A stretch of 37,533 nucleotides of DNA from a virus: positions 1 through 37,533 of the IMG/VR virus record IMGVR_UViG_3300033551_000020; one strand, given 5' to 3'. The notes beneath the pieces are model-generated. The model was given only the letters and a program-made list of their open reading frames with translations. It did not search any database and was not told where the DNA came from. A program made the translations under genes and the position numbers. Below, in pieces: positions 20,999 to 27,131 of the stretch (position 1 is its first letter; every line of letters starts with the position of its first letter).

Positions 20999-21651
20999 CC
21001 GTCCTTTCCCAGCAGGCGGCGCACGGCGATAACGAATCGATCCCACCGCGTGGTCTGCCACGTAAGCTCGCGATACCGGCGCAAGAAGCGGCGCTTGGCC
21101 TTCGCGTGGCTCCACGGACGGCGCACGAACAGGTGCGAGTAGGGGGCATGGCTCAGACTCCATCCCTTGACGCGTCCGGGGCCATCCTGCGGCATAAGGT
21201 CGCGCGCCTCCGTCGCCAACATGCGCTCATCGGCGGTGACGACGCAGGCGGGCATCTTGTAGCGGCCCAGTTTGGACCGATCACCAAGCCCGAATCGGTC
21301 CTCCACGCAATCCATCAACTGCGCCTCCATCTCCGCGTACCCCGCCAGCGATGCTCTGGCCGGACGGGGCACATCCACCAGATACGCCTCGCTGGCGTCG
21401 TGCAGCAGGCCGTCCAGCGCGTACCTGCCGCAGCACTCGTACGACACGTGCACGCAGTGCTCAGCCACGGAGTAGTGACGACGAACATGGCCCCCGAACC
21501 TGCATTGTAGAGAGAGCGCGTGCGCGATGTCTTCGATGTCGAAGTCCCCGGAGCGGGGATCAGCGGGATAATACCTGCGTCCGCTGCTGGTGCACCCCCA
21601 ATCACCTACTCGCTCGCGCTCCTCGGTATGAGCATCCGCCTTGGCCGTCAC
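20989..21651 (-). CDS. HD-domain phosphohydrolase, YfbR-like (220 aa)
   Basis: HD motifs are clear: HYSVAEHCVHVSYEC (first His region), GLLHDASEAYLVDVPRP (His-Asp pair and following Asp) and a later Asp region. This matches phage and bacterial HD hydrolases of the 5'-deoxynucleotidase/YfbR type that act on nucleoside monophosphates in a metal-dependent way. A role in adjusting nucleotide pools during infection is usual for such phage enzymes, but the substrate is not shown here. Starts at GTG 21651 overlapping the repressor stop (GTGA). The C-terminus is very basic (HAKAKRRFLRRYRE). Confidence 0.8.
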   Translation of the reverse strand: MTAKADAHTEERERVGDWGCTSSGRRYYPADPRSGDFDIEDIAHALSLQCRFGGHVRRHYSVAEHCVHVSYECCGRYALDGLLHDASEAYLVDVPRPARASLAGYAEMEAQLMDCVEDRFGLGDRSKLGRYKMPACVVTADERMLATEARDLMPQDGPGRVKGWSLSHAPYSHLFVRRPWSHAKAKRRFLRRYRELTWQTTRWDRFVIAVRRLLGKDGCR

Positions 21652-21878
21652 GGCACCGGCTTCCCGCTCACCACGTAGTCCAGCCCCAGCCCCATGGCGC
21701 CACAGATGCGCTTCAGCGTCCCCACCTTGACGCTCTCGATGGGACGCTTTCCCTTCTCGATGGAGCAGAGGTGCGTCACCGACATGTCGGCCGCCTCCGC
21801 CAACTCATCCTGCTTCATCCCCCGTAGCGCCCGCGCCGCCTTGATGCGGTTGCCGGGGGTGGACGTCTCGCTTGCCAT
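21648..21878 (-). CDS. XRE-family repressor-like regulator (76 aa)
   Basis: Residues about 8-65 form a Cro/cI-type helix-turn-helix: GNRIKAARALRGMKQDELAE, ADMSVTHLCSIEKGKRPIES, then TLKRICGAMGLGLDYVV. No dimerisation or protease domain, so it is a minimal DNA-binding regulator. Start ATG 21878 is chosen because the longer frame covers the promoter and an operator-like repeat. It is divergent from the lipoprotein gene and leads the HD gene (GTGA overlap). A role in lysogeny or control of the accessory region is likely; the target is unknown. Confidence 0.85.
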   Translation of the reverse strand: MASETSTPGNRIKAARALRGMKQDELAEAADMSVTHLCSIEKGKRPIESVKVGTLKRICGAMGLGLDYVVSGKPVP

Positions 21879-21899
21879 TTTTATCTTCTCTCCCTCGCT

Positions 21900-21953
21900 G
21901 ATGATACAAAATGTCATCCCAACTAAATGTAGTGCGCGGACGCAAGAAGTCAA
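21900..21953 (-). promoter_or_regulatory. Promoter and operator of the XRE gene
   Basis: -35 TTGACT (21953-21948) and TACATT (21931-21926, 16-base spacer), followed by an imperfect inverted repeat with GATGA (21900-21904) and TCATC (21914-21918) around the start point. The -35 and its TTGACTTC extension match the promoters at 14.0, 17.2 and 33.4 kb. The repeat is a candidate site for autoregulation. Confidence 0.55.
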
Positions 21954-22018
21954 CAGGGATGAAGCCGTATCCACGTCTCACGTAGCACACCGCCGGAACC
22001 CTTGCAACCGTCACTCTC

Positions 22019-22047
22019 TTGCCCATCATCAACCACCATCCTATCTT
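22019..22047 (+). promoter_or_regulatory. Promoter of the lipoprotein gene
   Basis: TTGCCC (22019-22024), a 17-base spacer and TATCTT (22042-22047) on the plus strand, about 60 bp before the lipoprotein start. It is divergent from the XRE promoter within the same 229-bp gap. Confidence 0.45.
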
Positions 22048-22107
22048 GTGGGCCGTCTCTTGTTTTAGCCACGGACTTGCATCTCTCGCCACAAAAGGAG
22101 CAACAGA

Positions 22108-22335
22108 ATGAAGTACACGCGCATCAACTTCGGGATCGCAGCCTGCGTCGCCGCCTTCTCGCTGGCAGCCTGCAACGACACCCCCACGCACGCCCGCGGC
22201 TGCTCGTCTCCGGACACCTGCGACGCCAGCGCGAACGGCGTTCTCGGCGGAGGCGGCGGACGTACCGACACCATCCCGCAGCCCTCCAGCATGGGCGACT
22301 CCACCGGCGTGCTCGGGGGCGGCGGAGGGCACTGA
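22108..22335 (+). CDS. Small secreted lipoprotein with duplicated GVLGGGGG motif (75 aa)
   Basis: Residues 1-22 form a lipoprotein signal peptide: MKYTRINFG, a hydrophobic stretch, and lipobox SLAAC with Cys22. The mature part is short and soluble: two further cysteines (GCSSPDTC), then NGVLGGGGGRTD and, at the very end, TGVLGGGGGH, separated by a Pro/Ser linker. Start ATG 22108 has AAGGAG seven bases upstream, and the gene has its own promoter and a strong terminator. Independent expression on the opposite strand is typical of a prophage moron, for example superinfection exclusion; a signalling propeptide is another possibility. Confidence 0.75.
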   Translation: MKYTRINFGIAACVAAFSLAACNDTPTHARGCSSPDTCDASANGVLGGGGGRTDTIPQPSSMGDSTGVLGGGGGH

Positions 22336-22355
22336 GCCTAGATCGGGGTCCGGTA

Positions 22356-22394
22356 AAATCCAGAGGGGCGGCAAGGCGCCGCCCCTCTGGATTT
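22356..22394. terminator. Bidirectional terminator between convergent genes
   Basis: A perfect 17-bp stem, 22356-22372 with 22378-22394 (AAATCCAGAGGGGCGGC and complement), and a 5-base loop. It follows the plus-strand lipoprotein gene by 20 bp and touches the stop of the minus-strand gene ending at 22393. Leftward it runs into TTTTACC. Confidence 0.8.
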
Positions 22395-22599
22395 ACTCGC
22401 CTTCGTAATTAGCAAGAGCGGCGCGCACCTGCGCCATCCGCTCGCGAAGGTCAGCCACCTCTTGCGCGAGCGCTAAGACCAAGTTGTCACCGATACAGTC
22501 CCTCCACGGCACGCCGTGACGCTCCGCCCGCACCGATCCATCCACTCGCTGCTCCACAGCATATTCGCCCACCACCACGCGCAACCTCGCTTCTCCCAT
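22393..22599 (-). CDS. Hypothetical small protein with C-terminal coiled coil (68 aa)
   Basis: Start ATG 22599 lies behind AGAGGAGTAGGAGAA; the longer frame is a shadow of the Cys-rich gene. N-terminal beta strand (ARLRVVVGEYAVEQRVDGSV), then HGVPWRDC and a helix (VLALAQEVADLRERMAQVRA). Last gene before the bidirectional terminator. Function unknown. Confidence 0.6.
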   Translation of the reverse strand: MGEARLRVVVGEYAVEQRVDGSVRAERHGVPWRDCIGDNLVLALAQEVADLRERMAQVRAALANYEGE

Positions 22600-22604
22600 T
22601 TCTC

Positions 22605-22790
22605 CTACTCCTCTTGTTCTGGTGGATTGTCCGCGTAACGCACCCACGCGCAGCCGCCCTCGCATGTATCCCCGTGGTAGCACTCCAAGCAGTCCCCACA
22701 CTCATCGCAGAAATCCTTGCCACACTCCGGGTCACCCTCAGCGTCGCGCACCCACTTCCCGGTATCGCGATCATAGATGTGGCAGATCAT
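22605..22790 (-). CDS. Cys-rich zinc-binding mini-protein (61 aa)
   Basis: Eight cysteines and one histidine in 61 residues: ECGKDFCDECGDCLECYHGD then TCEGGCAWVRY. The Cys-x2-Cys spacings suggest two zinc sites or a cross-brace. AGGTGA lies before ATG 22790. It overlaps the end of the TPR gene by 20 bases, and its own end carries the ribosome site of the next gene. A nucleic-acid or protein-binding role is possible; no family named. Confidence 0.65.
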   Translation of the reverse strand: MICHIYDRDTGKWVRDAEGDPECGKDFCDECGDCLECYHGDTCEGGCAWVRYADNPPEQEE

Positions 22791-23625
22791 CTGTCACCTG
22801 TTCCTCCAGTTGATTGTCCAGCGTCAACCCGTGAACCTGCACCACGCCCAGCCGCACCATGATCTCGTCGGCACGGTCTTGCACGATGGGCTCACGGCGC
22901 CGTGACGCGATGTGCCGCGCGCTAGCCGCGTAGTCCATCGCCTCACCACGGCGCCCCATCATCTCCGCGCCGCGGGCCACGTCAAGCATCTGTAGCGCCA
23001 CCCCCTCCTCCGCACCCGCCAGCTTGTCCACCGCATAGTCGAAGCGGCGCCGCGACGCCTCGTACCAGCGCTCGTGCTGGAGCGTACCGGCCGCGAACGC
23101 CTGCGAGGCGAACAGCACCATGCGCTCGAACGGGTTCTGCGCGTAGAAGGCCGCCTGCGCCGCAGTCTGGTAGAGAAAGCGCGCATCCGTCTCACGCCGC
23201 AGCAGGCGCAGATAGGACAAGTCCTGCACGAAGGCGAACAGGCCAGAGGGGGAGTCCCGCCAAATGTCCATCCGCACCACCGCATGCGGCGAGGCGGTTC
23301 CCTTGTCGTTGAGCTGCATGGCCTCCACGAAGCAATCATGGTGCGCCGGTCCCAGCCATTCCGCCAGCCGGTTGCTCTCCGCCTCCCGCAGCGCGCTGCG
23401 GTAGGCCATGTACGCCTCCTCGTGCTCGGCGCGGTAGCGGTGCATGCGACCCACGCACGCGCGACTCTGGTACATGGTTTCCCCGTCCCCCACCGCGTTT
23501 GCCAGATCGTACGCCTTCTGCGCCATCTTGCGGCACAGGCCCACGTCCGCGATGGAGCGCGCCATCCGCGCATGCTTCAGCGTCCGCCGCGCCTCCTCGA
23601 ACTGCTCCGGAACCTCCTGGATCAT
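22771..23625 (-). CDS. TPR-like helical repeat protein (284 aa)
   Basis: All-helical, with TPR-like repeats (CRKMAQKAYDLANAVGDGET, YRAEHEEAYMAYRSALREAE, RRGEAMDYAASARHIASRRR). No HTH, membrane span or signal peptide. Start ATG 23625 is chosen for GAGGA six to seven bases upstream; the longer frame begins inside the promoter. It has its own promoter at 23693-23721. TPR proteins act as scaffolds or, in the RRNPP family, as peptide receptors. A partner role with the nearby XRE regulator and lipoprotein is inference from neighbourhood only. Confidence 0.7.
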   Translation of the reverse strand: MIQEVPEQFEEARRTLKHARMARSIADVGLCRKMAQKAYDLANAVGDGETMYQSRACVGRMHRYRAEHEEAYMAYRSALREAESNRLAEWLGPAHHDCFVEAMQLNDKGTASPHAVVRMDIWRDSPSGLFAFVQDLSYLRLLRRETDARFLYQTAAQAAFYAQNPFERMVLFASQAFAAGTLQHERWYEASRRRFDYAVDKLAGAEEGVALQMLDVARGAEMMGRRGEAMDYAASARHIASRRREPIVQDRADEIMVRLGVVQVHGLTLDNQLEEQVTDDLPHL

Positions 23626-23692
23626 GTCGCTTCCTCGCATCGGGACCGGACCCTTCCCATTGACGGGTGATGGCTGCCTGACTTTCGATACA

Positions 23693-23721
23693 AGATAACT
23701 TCCGCGCACCTATCCGGTCAA
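23693..23721 (-). promoter_or_regulatory. Promoter of the TPR gene
   Basis: -35 TTGACC (23721-23716), a 17-base spacer, -10 TTATCT (23698-23693) on the minus strand, about 70 bp before the start at 23625, in the only gap between the TPR gene and the gene upstream. Confidence 0.6.
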
Positions 23722-23724
23722 GGA

Positions 23725-24132
23725 TTATCGGAGCTGGCGACTACCGGGAGCGAATGCTTCAGCCGCGGTGCGCACCCGCCCCATGGACTCGGCGTCATAA
23801 CCCCAGCGGTTTCCGTCGTAACACCCCTCGCCAAAGAACCAACGGGGCACGGGCGTCGAGTGGCAAACGTACCGACGTAGCGCGATGATGAGGGCGCGCA
23901 GCGTTCCGCCTTCCGAGAAGCCCCGCCACCGTCCTTGCTCGTAGTGGGTGTAGACCAGCTTTCCGCTGTACTTGTCGCGGAGCCATACTCGTCCACGAGC
24001 GTCAATCTCCAACTGAGAGACACATCCCTCGTGGTGGAAGAACTGACGACCACAGGAGGCGATAAGCCGTATGAATTCGTTGGCCTGCTCCAGCCGGGCG
24101 CTCTTCTCGGCCCGCTCCTTGTGGGTGCTCAA
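23725..24132 (-). CDS. Hypothetical protein (135 aa)
   Basis: The best start is TTG 24132, overlapping the upstream TGA as TTGA, with GAAGGGG about ten bases before it; the longer frame to 24417 is a shadow. An N-terminal charged helix (THKERAEKSARLEQANEFIR) leads to a His/Cys-containing region and a beta-rich part with many aromatic residues (RVWLRDKYSGKLVYTHYEQG, PRWFFGEGCYDGNRWGY). No recognised domain. Confidence 0.6.
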   Translation of the reverse strand: MSTHKERAEKSARLEQANEFIRLIASCGRQFFHHEGCVSQLEIDARGRVWLRDKYSGKLVYTHYEQGRWRGFSEGGTLRALIIALRRYVCHSTPVPRWFFGEGCYDGNRWGYDAESMGRVRTAAEAFAPGSRQLR

Positions 24133-24962
24133 CTTACACCAGTCCCCTTCGAGTTGAGCACCGCGTTGACGATCTCCTCCTGCAAATTCGCCAGCTCGTC
24201 CAACACCTCCTCCGCGGGCACCCCATGTCGCGCGCCGAAGGCGAGCAGGCGCCGCCGGTTGATCTCCAGCAGCGTTTGCGAAAACAGGCGGACGGCGCCG
24301 CCGGAAAGCGTGTCCTGCGCCGCCTTCACGCGCGCGATTTCCGTACGGGCCAGCTTCGCCTTCAGCTCCACCAACGCGTCGTATCGCTCCGTGGCCGCCG
24401 CCCTCTCCTTGTGCCACTCAGCAATCTCCTTGGCGCGCTGGCGGTGCTCGGCCTCCCTCGCCTTGGCCGCCTCCTCCCCGTGCACCTCCGGGTTCAGCAT
24501 GGGCAGATCCAGCGGCTCCGGACAGGGGGCGGGATCGTCCAGCACCTCCACGGCGGCGGAAATCAACTCCTCCGTAATCTTCAGCTCGGGGTGGAGCGAC
24601 AGGTAATCCATGTCGTCCAGCCGGTCGTGGTAGCCCGCGAGCCGCCCCCGCAGCGTGTACCGGGACGCGGTGCCGTTGCGATAGGCGGGGCTCGCGATCC
24701 CGGCCAAGCTGTGTCCGCCATGGTTCCGGCAGGCCGGGCGTCCATACCGCGGGTCGCCATCCAACCTGCTCGTCTGGATGGGGCTGCGGACCATGCAGGG
24801 TTCATCGAAGCGGTTGCTCCGCCCGCAGACCTTGTAGCCCATGCGTCCGTCACACTCCTCGATCCAGGACACCCACTCCGCCGAACCGGGCTCCAGCCCG
24901 TGTCCCACCCGCTCGGGGAAGAGTGGCCCCCGCGGGTCCGTCAGCGCGGATGGCCTCACCAT
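24129..24962 (-). CDS. HGG-motif protein with C-terminal coiled coil (277 aa)
   Basis: Start ATG 24962 behind GGGAGGA, overlapping the upstream stop by seven bases. The N-terminal part holds KVCGRSNRFDEPC and then RPACRNHGGHSLAGIASPAY: the Cys-x-x-His-Gly-Gly pattern with following basic/aromatic segment (SRYTLRGRLAGYHDRLDDMD) common in phage HGGxSTG-type proteins. The middle is a long Glu/Ala/Arg coiled coil and the end is helical. Such proteins are often found near terminases and might serve as a small terminase, but nothing here proves DNA recognition. Confidence 0.65.
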   Translation of the reverse strand: MVRPSALTDPRGPLFPERVGHGLEPGSAEWVSWIEECDGRMGYKVCGRSNRFDEPCMVRSPIQTSRLDGDPRYGRPACRNHGGHSLAGIASPAYRNGTASRYTLRGRLAGYHDRLDDMDYLSLHPELKITEELISAAVEVLDDPAPCPEPLDLPMLNPEVHGEEAAKAREAEHRQRAKEIAEWHKERAAATERYDALVELKAKLARTEIARVKAAQDTLSGGAVRLFSQTLLEINRRRLLAFGARHGVPAEEVLDELANLQEEIVNAVLNSKGTGVS

Positions 24963-25750
24963 TCCTCCCGGTTGATGAGCGACACGAGCTTTGTCGCCTC
25001 TTCCAATCTCACCCCAGCGACCACCATCGCTTCCCCATGATTCACGTTGTACAGTCCATCCGGTCGGCAAGGGGAAATCCAAGCCCTCGCCAAGGCGCGT
25101 CGCGTAGCCAGTTCCCGCTCTTCCTCCAGCAGATCGTCCAGTGCTTCCGCCGGAGACGCAGGCTCCTTCAGGTCGGGCATGGCCGCGCGCATCTCCGCGT
25201 TGTAGCCGTTGTGCCGCTCGCGGATGGCGGCGAGTGCGGCGTACGCCTCGCTGTGGTCCTCCCCCTGCACGGGAGCGGAGCGGAGGGCGGCGATCTCGCG
25301 TTCCAGCCCCTCTCGCTTCATCGCCTCGTGCAGGAGCTGGGCGTGCAGCGTGTCGATGTTCCGACGCAGGCGGGCCCGCTCCGTCCCCGTGAACTCCGGT
25401 GACTCCTCCCTCTCCCGCGCGTCTCCCTGCTGGGAGGGGGAGGCCACCGCGCGAGCAATGCGATCTAGCAGGTACGCGCCGCTGAAATGCTGGGCCCTTG
25501 TCTCAATGAGCACTGCACCAATGCGGTCGCGCAACATTGATAGCGACTGCTTACAGTATGCATCCGCGCTGGCCCTGCGTTGAGCCTCGGTGTGTGCGGG
25601 ATACGAGGCTCCGTCCTCGGCACCGGCAACATAGGCGTCCCAGATGGATGACCACCCGAATTGTGGTTGCTGCTCGATCATCGCTGCCACCTCCCCGTCC
25701 CCCTGCTTTGCACCGGGCGCGTCCTCCCTCACCGTCTCGTCGTCAACCAT
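24956..25750 (-). CDS. Hypothetical helical protein with DETVRED leader (264 aa)
   Basis: Start ATG 25750 behind GGGGGAGAGA. The leader DETVREDAP is shared with the 146-residue protein at 15125-15565. The rest is mainly helical with a coiled coil (ERARLRRNIDTLHAQLLHEA, LEREIAALRS, EALDDLLEEERELATRRALA). The end reads ATKLVSLINREEW. No enzymatic motif. It is coupled to the HGG gene. Function unknown. Confidence 0.6.
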   Translation of the reverse strand: MVDDETVREDAPGAKQGDGEVAAMIEQQPQFGWSSIWDAYVAGAEDGASYPAHTEAQRRASADAYCKQSLSMLRDRIGAVLIETRAQHFSGAYLLDRIARAVASPSQQGDAREREESPEFTGTERARLRRNIDTLHAQLLHEAMKREGLEREIAALRSAPVQGEDHSEAYAALAAIRERHNGYNAEMRAAMPDLKEPASPAEALDDLLEEERELATRRALARAWISPCRPDGLYNVNHGEAMVVAGVRLEEATKLVSLINREEW

Positions 25751-26255
25751 TCTCTCCCCCTTTGTGATATTTGGCGTGCAGGGCCGCCGCCCGCTCTCGC
25801 TCCCGCTGCCTGCGCGCCTCTGTCTCCGCCTTGATCCGGTCGTCGTCGGCCACCACTCGTGCGGCAAGCGACCGAGCCAACCCAACCTCACCACCGTCGT
25901 ACGGTACATACGGTTCCGCTGGTTTGGCCGAACCAAGTAATCCCCTGTAAAAATTCACCGGCTGAGACGGCGCATAGCGAATCACCTCGCCGGGCCGTGA
26001 ACCCAGCAACCCCACCGACGCAAGTCCTTGAGCCCGCAGCGTAGCGTCCAGCACCGCGTCTTCTACGTAAAACTTCCGGATGGCCTTCTCCCGTCCCTCG
26101 TCTATCGATACCGCCGTGACCTCCTTCGTCTCCCGCTGCCAGAACTTGCGGTGCAGGCCCGCGAGACAGGACACCGGCCACAGCAACCAGCGCAGGGAGA
26201 GGAGGCGCACGTTCACGCCTCCCACCCGAATCTCCAGCAGATACGCGCCAGCCAT
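25743..26255 (-). CDS. Hypothetical protein (170 aa)
   Basis: ATG 26255 overlaps the preceding TGA as TGATG. The N-terminus is hydrophobic to amphipathic with Trp and Cys (VNVRLLSLRWLLWPVSCLAG) and could be a weak membrane segment. The middle is mixed (EKAIRKFYVEDAVLDATLRA), and the C-terminal helix is Arg/Glu/Ala-rich (AETEARRQRERERAAALHAK). No family recognised. Confidence 0.6.
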   Translation of the reverse strand: MAGAYLLEIRVGGVNVRLLSLRWLLWPVSCLAGLHRKFWQRETKEVTAVSIDEGREKAIRKFYVEDAVLDATLRAQGLASVGLLGSRPGEVIRYAPSQPVNFYRGLLGSAKPAEPYVPYDGGEVGLARSLAARVVADDDRIKAETEARRQRERERAAALHAKYHKGGENG

Positions 26256-26437
26256 CAGTCGATGTAGCCGTTGGCCCGCCGCACCCGACGCACCGCCTCG
26301 GGGATGCTGTCCGCATACTCTCGTTTGTCACCCTGCACCGCCCATACTACCGGGGGTACGCCACGGCTCACCGTCACCGTGGGCTCATCGCTCGCCACGG
26401 TCACATACTCGCTCTCGTCAATCTCGCTCATCGTCAT
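26255..26437 (-). CDS. Hypothetical small protein with MSEID leader (60 aa)
   Basis: Two ATGs (26437, 26431); the second gives MSEIDESEYVTVASDEPT and shares leader and start context with the gene at 16318-16566. The middle is beta-rich (TVTVSRGVPPVVWAVQGDKR) and the end is basic (EAVRRVRRANGYID). It lies directly downstream of repeat array 2, so the array may be its leader. No clear ribosome site. Confidence 0.55.
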   Translation of the reverse strand: MTMSEIDESEYVTVASDEPTVTVSRGVPPVVWAVQGDKREYADSIPEAVRRVRRANGYID

Positions 26438-26454
26438 TGCTTTGGTGTCCGTTT

Positions 26455-26684
26455 GGTTACGTTCAAGACGTACGGGTGACTCTACACCTACCGACTCGTT
26501 CCCGATATTCGGGTTACTCACTTGACACGGCTCGCTTCGCACGTTTCGGGTTACTGCTCATCCTCGACTCGCTCACCACATACGGTTGACTCACAGTAGC
26601 AGGCTCGCTTCCAAGATACGGGTCACTCAAATTCGGCGGCTCGCTCACACACTCCGGGTTACTATTCGGTCACGGCTTGCTCGT
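26455..26684 (-). repeat. Periodic repeat array 2 (inverted relative to array 1)
   Basis: On the plus strand the reversed B motif (CGGGTKACTC) starts at 26473, 26510, 26547, 26583, 26619 and 26655, and the reversed A motif (CGGCTCGCT) near 26492, 26528, 26565, 26601, 26637 and 26673. Each series steps by 36-37 bp and they alternate at about 18 bp, as in array 1 but on the other strand. The last A unit supplies the final codons and stop of the 152-residue gene (ACG AGC AAG CCG TGA). The 230-bp gap holds no other gene. Confidence 0.9.
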
Positions 26685-27128
26685 GAACCACGCCACCATC
26701 GCGACTTCCGGGGCCACGGCCAGATAAACACTTACTCCAGCCTCGGCGAGTGAATAGCGATTGTAGCGCGCCTCCCGAACATCTGGCATCTCCCTCAACG
26801 CCTCTGGGCCAACAATCACAGCAGCAAGCCGGGGTGGCACCACATAACGAAACATGACGTCTGGCCCGAAACTTACCCATCGCCAATCCACAACGTCATA
26901 ATCGATAGCACCGTCCAGAACCAGCGCAGCGGCAACCGCGCGTACGTCCCTTGGTACCCCTTCGCGCTCATCGGCAACCGCAGACTCCCACATCTGCCTG
27001 ATGGTGCGACCAGTCAACATGTCGTAATCGTAAATCTGCGGGACCACCGCGGCGATCTTCACGCCGAAGGCGTGCAGTTCCATCCCGTGCCACGATTCGA
27101 CTATGCCACACCCGTCCACGATAGCCAT
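26670..27128 (-). CDS. Hypothetical protein (152 aa), ends inside array 2
   Basis: Start ATG 27128, three bases after the stop of the alpha-CTD-like gene. An alpha/beta protein with no cysteine pairs: VKIAAVVPQIYDYDMLTGRT, RAVAAALVLDGAIDYDVVDW, RYVVPPRLAAVIVGPEALRE. Its DNA looks less GC-rich than its neighbours, which may point to recent acquisition. Its last four codons and stop are part of a repeat unit. No known domain. Confidence 0.65.
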   Translation of the reverse strand: MAIVDGCGIVESWHGMELHAFGVKIAAVVPQIYDYDMLTGRTIRQMWESAVADEREGVPRDVRAVAAALVLDGAIDYDVVDWRWVSFGPDVMFRYVVPPRLAAVIVGPEALREMPDVREARYNRYSLAEAGVSVYLAVAPEVAMVAWFTSKP

Positions 27129-27131
27129 CGC

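Noticed and set aside
24129-24962. Firm call of small terminase subunit for the HGG protein
   Set aside because: No recognisable DNA-binding domain of small terminases, and it is 4 kb away from the large subunit; kept as a possibility only.
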